A DNA stretch of 64,000 nucleotides from positions 271,269,092-271,333,091 of the forward strand of contig CM054062.1 of assembly GCA_028641055.1 (NCBI GenBank), in the 5' to 3' direction. The notes beneath the pieces were generated by a model. That model was not told the origin of the DNA and searched no databases. It saw nothing but the letters and a program-made list of their open reading frames with translations. The position numbers and the translations under genes are program-made. This stretch comes from Alopecurus myosuroides (Eukaryota > Streptophyta > Magnoliopsida > Poales > Poaceae). Below, piece by piece: positions 23,222 to 36,243 of the stretch. Within the stretch, counting starts at the first letter, position 1. Every line of letters begins with the position of its first letter.

Positions 23222-24565
23222 GTATATTATCCATTGTCTTTTTTTCTGAAATCAAACAATATATATATTAACCAAGCAAGCCGCCTCATTAAAAACCTTC
23301 CGGTCCCTTTAGTACCCTGGTAAGGAAAAGAGTGCGTCAGAAACTTGCTGTCCCGAAATTACAGCCATTAGTCTGATTTACAATCCTTTCTGATACGGGC
23401 ATCGAAAAAGGACGGAGTGTAATTAATCCATAGGCATCTCTGTCTATCCTGGCTGCTATGCTTGGCACACAGATGTGCCAATTGATTTGCTATTCTAGGG
23501 ATATAATTAAGGCTAAAAGCATCTAGATTTCCTGATAAATCACTCACCTCCGCAAGAATCGGGGCAAGTACCGATCTGTCAAAATTTGACGCTGCCCACA
23601 TTTGACCTAATTGATGTGAGTCCGTTTCCAAAATAATCTTTCGGAATCCCCTATCAATAGCCAATTTGATGCCATCCCAGATTGCATAGGCTTCCATAGT
23701 AATCGCGGAAGCCACCCAGTCGTACCAGATAGATTGTGCAATCCGTAACTGGCCATCGGTGCCCCTTAGAGTTACCCCTGTTCCTCCATAATTGTTCTCT
23801 TCATTGAACGTTGCATCCACGTTCACCTTGACAGTATCATCAATAGGCGGCATCCATCTGACTATCTTTTTAGCTGTCGGAGGCGATTTCTGTTTACCGT
23901 AATATATAAGATCATTAGTTGTATCAATTGCCCACTTAGCAGATTGTGTAATGGTTCTGGTTACCTCCCAATGCCGCCTAGCATTCCGTTCGCTCCAAAC
24001 TGCCCATGAGCCACATAAAATGATGGAGGCGCTTGCCATCGGAATCTTGTCATCATCGAGAAGGTCCAGCGCCCAACTGCCCGGGTGAAGATTTGGAATC
24101 TTTACCCCTGTAGTTTGCTTGATCTCACTCCAAAACATCTTAGCCCAAGTGCATTTAAATAGCGAATGGAAAATTGTTTCCGGCGAGCCACAAAAAATCA
24201 CAATTATCAACAGTTTCAATATGTCGTTGACGAAGAATTTCCTTAGCCGGAATAAACTTCTTGATCACACGCCACCAAAAGTTTCTAACTTTTGGGGGGA
24301 TAGGCATTTTCCAGAGCCGTTTCCACGAATGTGTTTGTTCTCCACCCGATCGGCCAGCAATATACCGTCGAGCATTATGAACCAAGCACTTATAAGCAGA
24401 GCGTACCGAGAAATATCCCAGCCGTTCGGGGTGCCAAGCCCACGTATCCTCCATGTAGAGACCTACCGATAGACGCAGTATTTCTTCTGCATCTCCATGT
24501 ATGAAATTCAAACGTACCTTGTCTTCCAACCAGCAGTTCGTATATGGGTCAAGAAGTTCGTCCAC

Positions 24566-27500
24566 TGTAACACCTGGGGTGTTCTCCCTAAGTTAGAAAG
24601 TTGGTTTTTTTTTTTGCATTGCATCACATGCATCATATGCATTGCACCTTGTTTTCAAAACAATTTAAAAAGTTCAAACCAATTTCAAACTTTCAAACAT
24701 GTCCAAAGTTTCCAATTAAAAATTGCAAACTAAACAACTCAAATTGTTTTCAATAGTTTTGAATTTTAATTGCCTGGTTAATAAAACCCCTTTTATTAAA
24801 ACCCTAGTCCCATTCAAATTTAAATTCAAATTCAAATGCAAACATTAATGGAAACTTTTGAATTTTGGAAAAACCAAAACTTGTGCAACTGGGCATTTTA
24901 GATGCCAAGTGCATAGAAACTTGTTTTATAATTTTCTGAAATGTAAAACTATCCCAAAAATTCCTTTTTGCTTCTCTCTTTTTCTCTCTTACAAAAAAAA
25001 ATACAAATAGGAAAAACAAACCAAAGGGGGAGGCAGGCCAAAGCCCACCTACCACCCCAACCCATTCTCCTCTAGGCCCAGCCGCACCCCCTGTTGACCT
25101 AGCCCAGCAACCAGCCCACCTAAACCACCTAGCAGCCCACTTCCTCTCTTCTTCCTCGTACGGCAGTGCATCCAGGGGAGCCACGTCGACCTGATGCCGA
25201 TGGGACGGCCGCTGCTGCTCCTGCCCCCTCCATAAAAACCTCGCCTCCGTTTCCCCTCTGCTCACCCTAGAACCTCCCTCTCCTTCTCTCAACGCCGTCG
25301 CCGCTCCCTTTCTCCTCCTCCCTCTCTGCTTTCTTCTCTGCATCCCCACACCCACCGAGCAGCAGCCCGCCGTCAGGAGCCGCCGTCACCTCGTCGCCAC
25401 GGTCCTCCTCGAGCTGTGCCGAGGCCGGGAATGGAACCCCCGTGCCCCGGCCTTCCTCCTCGACACTTCACCGGGTCCGGGGCGCCCTAGGGAGGCCGCG
25501 GGCTTCCTCCCACGCCGGCGACCACCGCAGCCCCGTCGTCGACAGCAGTGTGGTGAGCACCCCCCTTCTCCCTCCTGTCCCTCCTCCTCTCGCACACACC
25601 CCACGTTCTTCTCTGTTCCCCTGCGCCGCGACACACACGCACACCATGCCCGCCCGCGCAGCAGCTTGCCGCGGCGGACGCTCGCCGGCGTTTCTTCTCT
25701 GTCGTCCACGCCGAGTTCAGTTAACTGAACTTAATTCAGTTAACAGCGCAGCAGTCCACCTCAAAACCCCCACTCATCCTGTATAAACCAAACAAGCAGC
25801 AGCAGCGCAGTGGCTAGCACCCCGTACGTACGCCCTGGAGCCCCGAGTTCGATCCCCCCACGCGCAAATCCACCCCTTTTTGTCCATTTTTTTCTTTTAT
25901 TTCCCGAATTCCAGAAAAACAGATCTGAGCCTTTATTTGTAAAATCAATAACAAATTGAATATTGCTCCAATTTCAATGATTCAATTTTATTTGGATTCA
26001 TAATCTTGTGCTCTTTCTGTTAATGTCAAAGCTGCAATATGTTTCTGTAATAAATTTTGCACTAAATAATTAAATACAGAAAATGCAATAAAAATTTGAA
26101 ACTTTGGAATTTCATAACTTGAGTTATGTTCATCCAATTTGAGCAAACTTGGGCTCTAAAAATTTGTCTTAACAAACTCTACACATTGGTATTTTATTTG
26201 GTCACAATTGAATTAAATTTGAACATGTTTTCTTCTGTTTACTAAAAAGGGCAGAATAAGAATGCTTATGAAAAATTGCATAATAAATTCCATAATAACC
26301 CAAAAATTATGTTTAATAGCTCAAATTGTTCATTGAAACATTTTATACATGTTTTCAACCCTTTCAATACAATTTGTTTACTGTTTTCCCTAATTAAAAG
26401 TGGTGCAATAAGTCAATGATTTAATTAAACCTTTTAAATTGCAAAATTCATAACTTGGGCAATTCACATCCAATTCCAACATGTAAAATATTTTTTCCAT
26501 GCAAAATTGAATAAGCTTTCCAAATATAATTTTTTTTCTATTTGGAATAAATTAAATTGCTAAAAACAACTATTTCTTAATTAATGCATTTAAAATTGTC
26601 AATTTAATAACTTGCTCATCTAAAATCCAAATTCAACAAATGAAATATGTATTCCATCTAAAATTTTGTGTTCTTTCCAAATATAAATTTTGTTATATGT
26701 TTTGAACATTTAAAATGGGTGAAAACAATAAATGGTTGTGTAACTCATTTAAGAAGCCAAATTTCATAACTTAATAAATAAAATTCCAAACTTGGTAAAC
26801 AACATTTCAAATTGAAGCTATTGTTGTTTTCTTATTGTTTTCATCATCCATGCATCATTCTAATCAACTTTTCACATGATGGTTATTTGTAGATTATTTA
26901 ATTCAACATTAATTCATGGGCTTTTCCATATGCAATCCAAATTGCATATGGGCCCATTTAAATATGTTTACCATGTCAACTGGTTTACTTTGATGCATCA
27001 ATTAATTGTCATGCATATAAAATAGTATCATGCTGGATCTTTTGCCGTAGAAGTTATTGTTGCATCCGGTGTTTGTTCTAGTTCGTTGATTCTTCGCGGA
27101 TAGGACGTTGAGATGATGTGAGCAACGACAAGTTCTGTGGATGTACCTCTACTTGCTGGATCTCAGGCAAGTATACTCACTTGCTACCTATGGTTGCCTT
27201 TCATCACTTGTTACCGATTCTTTCCGTTATCTTTATGCTAGCCTTATGATTCGATGCTTGTGTCTCGATATTATCATATGTTTACCTTGCAACCATGATA
27301 TAGCCTTCCTTCCACTTCCTATCAACTGTTGTTTGTTTACCCGGTTGGCCCTCGTGTCGTAGTTGCATGCTTAGGGTTGTATGTGCTCGAGTCTTGTCGT
27401 CATTTATCTTATCACCTGTTTAGTCGATAGTTGGGTTTCAATTCAATCAACAACATGTTAATGCTTTGGGTAATAATAATTTGATGATAAGGCACCGGCA

Positions 27501-28760
27501 GGAGGCCCGGCGTGGTTTTGAGGCCTGCTAGTGTCGACCTTAATTAGGAAAAGGGTCTTGTCCTCCGATCCATGATGAGCGCACTAACCGCATGTGGGAA
27601 GCGAGTATGGGCGCCCCCCGCAACTTTGATTCGATTCGCATCTCGTCCAAATCGCCTCATTTAGTTCGGGTTTTCCATTTGCCGCATGCATATGCAGGTG
27701 CGAACCCTTGGCGCCAGGGTGGAACTTTTGTAGTCGGCATTTAGGGAGACACGTTCTTAGAGTGCTATGAGGGTCCCCTTTTCTTCGTGGGGCTTGACTA
27801 GCCGTGCGCTCAATTGCACGGGGTTCTTGGGGCTTGATGCGAAGAAGAGTTGGGTTGTGTTGAGTGCCTCGCTTGGTGGAAGGGCCTTTCCATCTGGCGG
27901 GTTATTCTTACGTGTACGGCCAAATTGGTGCATCCCTGCAGGGTTAAATCTTCTCGAGAAGCCATGTTGTCCGCGGTTATGGATGACTTGATGAAAGTGC
28001 TGGCTAACAAGTACTCAGACAACTTACACTTAACGATGGTAACTTGGCTAGTAATATAGATTACCTCCACCATAAAAATGAATGTCACCCTAATCAACCG
28101 TGTGAGTTTCCTTGGGTTGCTTCCTTAGTAGGAGGTAACATTGGATGGGTATTGCTTGGTGAGTAGTTGTAGTTGGTTCTGATACGCTATCTTATCCCCT
28201 TTCTTTTAGCCGGATGTTGTAGCGAGTCTCTGTAGTTAGTTAGTGCAGCCCGCTGCCGCTTCTTTGCAATAATCCCTTTCTTTCTGCTGTACCCAAAGTA
28301 TATGTATCTTGTGATGATTGGTTACGCTGGTATCTTGTGAGTATGGGTTATCCACTTGCCAGTACTTAACCGTACTGACCCACGAATCCTTTTCGTGGCT
28401 GCATATTCCACATTGCAGTCAACAGGTTTGAAGTCTGACGACATTAGCTTGGGAATCCCTCCGGCTTGGCCTGGGCAGGGATTGGACGCCATCGGTTATC
28501 TTCAGGACTCTTAGTCCAATTTGTATCTTGTCCGTAGTCGGACGCTATGTTGTTTCTTCCGCTGTTATTTGGATCTTTGTATTGTATCGGTTGTATCCTT
28601 GACTCGTTTGAGTCGTCTTGTATATATCTCTTCTGTTGTGGTTGCGGAATATTCGTGAACTGTTGTAATGTTATCACAAGTGGCAACCTGGAATCGGTTA
28701 TTATGTGGATTTTGGCGGGAATGCTGAAATTTGCATAGTGCCCGATCTCGGGGTGTCACA
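24566..28760 (+). repeat. 5' LTR (4,195 bp) of the non-autonomous element
   Basis: The LTR runs from TGTAACACCTGGGG to GGGGTGTCACA. It opens with an AT-rich part full of CAAATT words. A GC-rich island at about 25050-25800 has a TATA-like CCATAAAAACC (25230) and then a leader-like CT-rich stretch, probably the promoter and R region. A second AT-rich stretch follows at 25900-27000. ORFs in the GC island are present in both LTR copies but look compositional. By eye, differences from the 3' copy exceed 1 per 100 bases in the first 1.5 kb, including a 13-bp indel near 25375. Confidence 0.9.
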
Positions 28761-28762
28761 AA

Positions 28763-28774
28763 TGGTATCGGAGC
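28763..28774 (+). promoter_or_regulatory. Primer-binding site of the non-autonomous element
   Basis: TGGTATCGGAGC begins two bases after the 5' LTR. It matches the usual plant tRNA-Met primer site TGGTATCAGAGC with one change, and it sets the plus orientation of the element. Confidence 0.8.
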
Positions 28775-29256
28775 ATGATTCCGATTCCCTATATTGTTTC
28801 GATACGAATGGTTATCGAAGCAACGGGTCCGCAAAGCCTGTAGGATAACCTCGCTAACGGTCGTGTTTTTAGAGTGTCAAAACTATTTGTGCAAAACCTG
28901 TTTTGGAAACATCTCAATAGGATTCTTGTTTTCTCCTTATCTCTATTCTATTTCCCCTCCCATCTTTTTTGTTTTGGAGTCTCCCCCCTTGTCTATCTTT
29001 CAAAGTGTTAGGATCCTACGTGGGTTGGACGTCTTCTGAGCCTTTAACCTAATAGGTTCGATCATCGGAAGATTCCTGGTGGAAGAACATCGTCATCAAC
29101 CCGAGCAAGAATCTCTTGTTAGTGGTGTCGAGAAGCCCTTGTTAGTGGTGTCGAGGAGATCAACTGGGAGCATGAAGAATCGATAGTCGAACTTCTTTCC
29201 CCTCACGGGTTAGTGGGTGGATTGCGAGGGCGCAATCCCTTGTTAGTGGTGTCGTC
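28775..29256 (+). other. Minimal internal region with three copies of a 16-bp motif
   Basis: This stretch has no ORF of note. The phrase CTTGTTAGTGGTGTCG occurs at 29115, 29138 and 29239. The last copy ends two bases before the 3' LTR, where a polypurine tract should be. The first two copies probably arose by local duplication. Confidence 0.6.
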
Positions 29257-32200
29257 TGTAACACCTGGGGTGTTCTCCCTAAGTTAGAAAGTTGGTTGTT
29301 TTTCTTTTTTTTTTGCATTGCATCACATGCATCATATGCATTGCACCTTGTTTTCAAAACAATTTAAAAAGTTCAAACCAATTTCAAACTTTCAAACATG
29401 TCCAAAGTTTCCAATTAAAAATTGCAAACTAAACAACTCAAATTGTTTTCAATAGTTTTGAATTTTAATTGCCTGGTTAATAAAACCCCTTTTATTAAAA
29501 CCCTAGTCCCATTCAAATTTAAATTCAAATTCAAATGCAAACATTAATGGAAACTTTTGAATTTTGGAAAAACCAAAACTTGTGCAACTGGGAATTTTAG
29601 ATGCCAAGTGCATAGAAACTTGTTTTATAATTTTCTGAAATGTAAAACTATCCCAAAAATTCCTTTTTGCTTCTCTCTTTTTCTCTCTTACAAAAAAAAA
29701 TACAAATAGGAAAAACAAACCAAAGGGGGAGGCAGGCCAAAGCCCACCTACCACCCCAACCCATTCTCCTCTAGGCCCAGCTGCACCCCCTGTTGACCTA
29801 GCCCAGCAACCAGCCCACCTAAACCACCTAGCAGCCCACTTCCTCTCTTCTTCCTCGTACGGCAGTGCATCCAGGGGAGCCACGTCGACCTGATGCCGAT
29901 GGGACGGCCGCGGCTGCTCCTCCCCCCTCCATAAAAACCTCGCCTCTGTTTCCCCTCTGCTCACCCTAGAACCTCCCTCTCCTTCTCTCAACGCCGCCGC
30001 CGCTCCCTTTCTCCTCCTCCCTCTCTGCTTTCTTCTCTGCATCCCCACACCCACCGAGCAGCAGCCCGCCGTCGCCTCGTCGCCACGGTCCTCCTCGAGC
30101 TGTGCCGATGCCGGGAATGGAACCCCCGTGCCCCGGCCTTCCTCCTCGCCACTTCACCGGGACCGGGGCGCCCTAGGGAAGCCGCGGGCTTCCTCCCATG
30201 CCGGCGACCACCGCAGCCCCGTCGTCGACAGCAGCGTGGTGAGCACCCCCCTTCTCCCTCCTGTCCCTCCTCCTCTCGCACACACCCCACGTTCTTCTCT
30301 GTTCCCCTGCGCCGCGACACACACGCACACCACGCCCGCCCGCGCAGCAGCTTGCCGCGGCGGACGCTCGCCGGCGTTTCTTGTCTGTCGTCCACGGCGA
30401 GTTCAGTTAACTGAACTTAATTCAGTTAACAGCGCAGCAGTCCACCTCAAAACCCCCACTCATCCTGTATAAACCAAACAAGCAGCAGCAGCGCAGTGGC
30501 TAGCACCCCGTACGTACGCCCTGGAGCCCCGAGTTCGATCCCCCCCAGGCGCAAAGCCACCCCTTTTTGTCCATTTTTTTCTTTTATTTCCCGAATTCCA
30601 GAAAAACAGATCTGAGCCTTTATTTGTAAAATCAATAACAAATTGAATATTGCTCCAATTTCAATGATTCAAGTTTCTGTGGATTCATAATCTTGTACTC
30701 TTTCTGTTAATGTCAAAGTTGCAATATGTTTCTGTAATAATTTTTGCACTAAAAAATTAAATACATAAAATACAATAAAAATTTGAAACTTTGGAATTTC
30801 ATAACTTGAGTTCTGTTCATCCAATTTGAGCAAACTTGGGCTCTAAAAATTTGTCTTAACAAACTATACACATTGGTATTTTATTTGGTCACAATTGAAT
30901 TAAATTTGAACATGTTTTCTTCTGTTTACTAAAAAGGGCAGAATAAGAATGCTTATGAAAAATTGCATAATAAATTCAATAATAACCCAAAAATTATGTT
31001 TAATCGCTCAAATTGTTCATTGAAACATTTTATACATGTTTTCAACCTTTTCAATACAATTTGTTTACTGTTTTCCCTAATTAAAAGTGGTGCAATAAGT
31101 CAATGATTTAATTAAACCTTTTAAATTGCAAAATTCATAACTTGGGCAATTCACATCCAATTCCAACATGTAAAATATGTTTTCCATGCAAAATTGAATA
31201 AGCTTTCCAAATATAAATTTTGTTTTCTATTTGGAATAAATTAAATTGCTGAAAACAACTATTTCTTAATTAATGCATTTAAAATTGTCAATTTAATAAC
31301 TTGCTCATCTAAAATCCAAATTCAACAAATGAAATATGTATTCCATCTAAATTTTTTTGTTCTTTCCAAATATAAATTTTGTTATATGTTTTGAACATTT
31401 AAAATGGGTGAAAACAATAAATGGTTGTGTAACTCATTTAAGAAGCCAAATTTCATAACTTAATAAATAAAATTCCAAACTTGGTAAACAACATTTCAAA
31501 TTGAAGCTATTGTTGTTTTCTTATTGTTTTCATCATCCATGCATCATTCTAATCTACTTTCACATGATGGTTATTTGTAGATCATTTAATTCAACATTAA
31601 TTCATGGGCTTTTCCATATGCAATCCAAATTGCATATGGGCCCATTTAAATATGTTTACCATGTCAACTGGTTTACTTTGATGCATCAATTAATTGTCAT
31701 GCATATAAAATAGTATCATGCTGGATCTTTTTCCGTAGAAGTAATTGTTGCATCCGGTGTTTGTTCTAGTTCGTTGCTTCTTCGCGGATAGGACGTTGAG
31801 ATGATGTGAGCAACGACAAGTTCTGTGGATGTACCTCTACTTGCTGGATCTCAGGCAAGTATACTCACTTGCTACCTATGGTTGCCTTTCATCACTTGTT
31901 ACCGATTCTTTCCGTTATCTTTATGCTAGCCTTATGATTCGATGCTTGTGTCTCGATCTTATCATATGTTTACCTTGCAACCATGATATAGCCTTCCTTC
32001 CACTTCCTATCAACTGTTGTTTGTTTACCCCGATGGCCCTCGTGTCGTAGTTGCATGCTTAGGGTTGTATGTGCTCGAGTCTTGTCGTCATTTATCTTAT
32101 CACCTGTTTAGTCGATAGTTGGGTTTCAATTCAATCAACAACATGTTAATGCTTTGGGTAATAATAATTTGATGATAAGGCACCGGCAGGAGGCCCGGCG

Positions 32201-32468
32201 TGGTTTTGAGGCCTGCTAGTGTCGACCTTAATTAGGAAAAGGGTCTTGTCCTCCGATCCATGATGAGCGCACTAACCGCATGTGGGAAGCGAGTATGGGC
32301 GCCCCCCGCAACTTTGATTCGATTCGCATCTCGTCCAAATCGCCTCATTTAGTTCGGGTTTTCCATTTGCCGCATGCATATGCAGGTGCGAACCCTTGGC
32401 GCCAGGGTGGAACTTTTGTAGTCGGCATTTAGGGAGACACGTTCTTAGAGTGCTATGAGGGTCCCCTT

Positions 32469-33797
32469 GGTTGGGAATATGCCCTAGAGGCAATCATGTA
32501 TGATGTAATTCCCACTGTATTCATAAAGTTATTAAGTTGTCCTTGTTTTGAACATCTGATATATGTCATTGAATATGTGATTCGATTGTGGAACTATATA
32601 TTCATGTTGTTCATACTAGATTGTCCTTGGTCATTTAGGTTGTGCTGGACACACACCCTAGACTAATGTGAGTGTTGGCTGATGACACAGTTCCACTTGT
32701 CATGGGCATGGTGATGCCATTCCAACGCTCACGGACTTGGCTAAAGAGTTTAGCAAGTCGGACTGACCCACATTGAGATGCCACGATCAAGTCGTCATTT
32801 GCATGTCTCAATCAATGTAATCCTTAGACCTGAGGTTGTCGCACAATCCGAGTTGTGGATCACCTACTTAGGTTCTGTCAAACGTTGTTCTGTGACAAGG
32901 CAACTATAAAGGCAGAGTTCGGGTCGAATGAGAAGCAAGCTGCGTGATGTGGATAATCAAGATGGGATTTTGCCCCTCCGAATGGAGAGATATTCTCTGG
33001 GCCCTCTCGAGTGATATGATTAAGGAAGCATGGCCATGCGCAACTCAGTTAAGTGTTAACTGTGTCTGTTGACTAAGAGTTAGTCAGGTGAATCACATAT
33101 CACGGATCGAGAAGAGAGTTGAGCTATTTAAGGGATGACGATAAATCGTCTATAGCTCGACAAGGTATATCATGAGGCAAAAAGGACTAAGATGAATATC
33201 ACATTGAAAGGTATGTCGTCATGACTCAATGGTACTTGGGAGTCGGCACGTTCTGCTAGGAGCCGCTACCGATTGATCGATTGGGAGTTGGACTCCAATC
33301 GTGTCCAAGTCGCCATGAGCCTGCAGGGTCGCACACTTAAGAGCGGGAGCAAGTATTGGTCGGGTTGGACCCGAACTGGAAATGGACTGGTTTTGTGAGT
33401 CGGACTCACAGAGGGAATGGGCCACAAGTGTTGTGAAGCCCATTACCATACGCTATATAAAGAGGGGCGCAGGTTGCCCAGCGGGCACGTTAGTCCACTC
33501 TCCCATGCGTTGGGAACCCTAGCCCCACTCAGTCCAGCCGCCGCACCGGACCTAGCAGTCCGCCGTCGGAGCTCCTCCTCGTACGTGTGGATACCGGCAG
33601 AGGTGCTGTACGTTCAACACTTCGACGTTCGAGGGATTGGATCGGCCGGACCGGATCGTGGGACTGCACTGCCCCGACGCGCTGCATCGATAATCCACAC
33701 CTGCGCGTCTAGTGGTAATCATCGTGGCCTTCTACCTCGGCTAGATCTTGGAAGCATCGCGTAGGAAAAGTTTTGTTTATCTCTACGCGTTCCAACA
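32469..33797 (+). repeat. Copia 5' LTR
   Basis: It starts GGTTGGGAATATGCCC, where the 3' LTR starts TGTTGGGAATATGCCC, so the first base of the TG end has changed. It ends in CGTTCCAACA. A TATA-like CTATATAAAG lies near 33452, ahead of a GC-rich leader. Confidence 0.93.
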
Positions 33798-33798
33798 G

Positions 33799-33810
33799 TG
33801 GTATCAGAGC
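33799..33810 (+). promoter_or_regulatory. Copia primer-binding site
   Basis: TGGTATCAGAGC starts one base after the 5' LTR and is the classic plant initiator tRNA-Met complement. Confidence 0.9.
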
Positions 33811-34989
33811 GGTAGCTTCTGGTATTAGGCCCGAGATCCATACATATGTGATATGTAGTAAGCGTTAGATGTGATCTAATTGTTGTTTTGGTGGTCGGTC
33901 TATGAGATAGATCGTTTTTGTACAAGGTTGATTGGATCAATCGTACTCGGGGTTAATGGATGATCTGGTTTCCGTGATCATATTGCTAAGGTCGTGGAAC
34001 AACTTACCCCTACCGGTCGGTTTCCGCCATCGGGGTATACCGTGACCGCCGGCTTCGCCCTGTCGTAGCGCCTTAGATGTCGTTGCGAGTTTCACAACGC
34101 CGGTAGATATCGTATCTATGCATAACTTGTTTTTGCAGGAAGTTGTGAATGGTATGGCTTATGTGCATGTGATGTGTGTAATCCATACATGATCTGCGTA
34201 TCATGTTCTTGTCAGCCGGCTGGAGCCTAGGTGCTGTCATTTTATTGTATACCGGCCTGCGTGTCGGATTCTCTATGTAAATTTTCATTTACTAGCTAGT
34301 GTAGCTTGTTGGATAACCCGGGAGGCATGCAAGTCGATGTACAAGTCGGCTACATGGAGCAAGATGGCACGTGACAAGAGTTGGCACGAGTCGACTTGCA
34401 AGCTTCGTGGAGATGGAGATCACCATGAAGAGAGCCATACCATTTCACATTATAATTGCTTTATTTGTGTTATTGTTATGTCTCTATTTGCCTCTATTTA
34501 GATAGTTGGTAGATTCTTTAATCCCTCAAAGAAGGTCTAGTCGGTCGCCCCGCCAGTGCTGCACCATCACAAGTCGGACATTCTTGGTAGTGGGCTCATA
34601 AAATTGAGGTGCTACCAATTCTTTCCGGTTAGGTGGGTTTGAGTCGGACTCTTACAAGCAGAAGCACTTGGTAATCTAGACGAGTCCATCACAACGGTTG
34701 TGGGGCTCGGGGCGAGGTAGGTTGGGAGCCGGGGCATGTGATGTCACCCAACTAACAGGAGTCGTATAGAGATACGATTGGCAAGGTGTTTCCTACCTAG
34801 ATCACTTGACGGCTAGCGGTGATGCTAAAGCTCACTAGTCGGCTTGCTTATTTAGGGTCTTGAATCACTTAGCAACCATCGGAGGGATGTTGGTTCTAGT
34901 GGGAGCATAAGTATTAAAGCGTTTAATATGCCTGCTCTTTTATGAATACATGTCTTAAGTGTTTTTGCGTATTCTTCTGTTCTAGATCA
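33811..34989 (+). other. Copia 5' leader
   Basis: This non-coding stretch between primer site and gag start carries repeated AAGTCGG phrases. No ORF or element was seen inside. Confidence 0.6.
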
Positions 34990-36174
34990 ATGGCACCTAG
35001 CAACCTTCCTCAGTTGTCCGCGTTTGCGTTGAGGTCAATCTTAGAGAAAGATAAGCTTAATGGAACTAATTTCACCAACTGGTATTGTAATCTGAGGATA
35101 GTCCTCAAGCATGACAAGAAAGAACATGTTCTAGAAACTCCACTTCCAGAAGAGCCAGATGACGATGCGACTGTCGCTGTCATAAATGCCTACCGTAAGA
35201 CTAGAGATGAGTCTACCGAAATTAGCTGTCTTATGCTTGCACACATGGAACCGGACTTGCAGCAGTAGTTCGAGAATGTTGAGGCCTACGATATGATCGA
35301 AAGCCTCAAAAGTATGTTCCAGGCTCAAGCAAAGACTGAGAGGTATCAAGTCTCTCAAGCTTTGCTTGGCTGTAAGCTGAAAGACGGCGATCCACTGAGT
35401 CCGCATGTAATCAAGATGATTGGTTACATACAGTCTCTGGATCGGCTGGGCTTCCCCATTAACGAAGAGTTCGCTACTGATATAATTCTGAACTCTCTTC
35501 CTAGTGCGTATGGTCCGTTCATCTCGAACTCCCATATGCATGGTATGGATAAGAGTATCACTGAATTACATGGGATGCTCAAAACGGCAGAGGCTGATAT
35601 CAAGAAAGGCGCCAGTCAAGTGTTGATGGTGCAGAATAAGGCTAAGTTCAAGAAGAGTTCTTGGACTAAGAAGAAGAAGGATAAGTCAGGAGGTAGTACC
35701 CATGGCCCTGTCCAGAGTGCTCCCTCAAAGACTAAACCTTCTCCTACAGCCGGAGCCAACTGCTTTTATTGCAAGCAAGATGGCCACTGGAAGAGGAACT
35801 GCACCAAGTATTTGGCTGACAGAGCCAAGAGTGGAGGTGTGACTTCCAACTCAGGTACGCTTGTGTGCAATGTTATAGACATTTATCTTGCTGATGCGCC
35901 TAATAGTTCTTGGGTATATGATACTGGATCAGTTATTCACATATGCAACTCGTTGCAGGGACTGGTAAGAACTAGGAGCGTGGCAAGAGGAGAGGTTGAC
36001 ATTCGGGTCGGCAACAAGGCGAGAGTCGCTGCGTTGGAAGTCGGCACGATGCAACTTCATTTACCTTCAGGATTTATTTTGGAACTAAATAATTGTTATT
36101 ATGTTCCAGCGCTTAGTCGAAACATTATTTCCGCCTCATGTTTGAGTTCCGAAGTCAAGTCAACCAGCGATTAA
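34990..36174 (+). pseudogene. Copia gag and protease with in-frame stops
   Basis: I chose the ATG at 34990 (MAPSNLPQLSAF) because it opens the usual copia gag; the frame is also open upstream to 34942. Gag reads through LNGTNFTNWYCNLR, is cut by TAG at 35266-35268, and resumes in the same frame. The zinc knuckle CFYCKQDGHWKRNC is intact (C-X2-C-X4-H-X4-C). Protease shows the DTG active site in WVYDTGSVIHICNS. The frame then meets TAA (36172) and TGA (36178) before the integrase, again without frame change. All breaks are point stops rather than indels. Confidence 0.88.
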
Positions 36175-36243
36175 CATTGAAATTTCCATTCAGCGAGACA
36201 AGGTTATGAGTCGAATATTAAGAATAGTGGTTGTTCTCTATAT

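Noticed and set aside
24804..25786. ORFs in the GC island of the giant LTR, repeated at 29503-30472
   Set aside because: They are present in both LTR copies because the LTR is duplicated; peptides are Arg/Gly-rich without domain features and the start lies in an LTR promoter-like zone.
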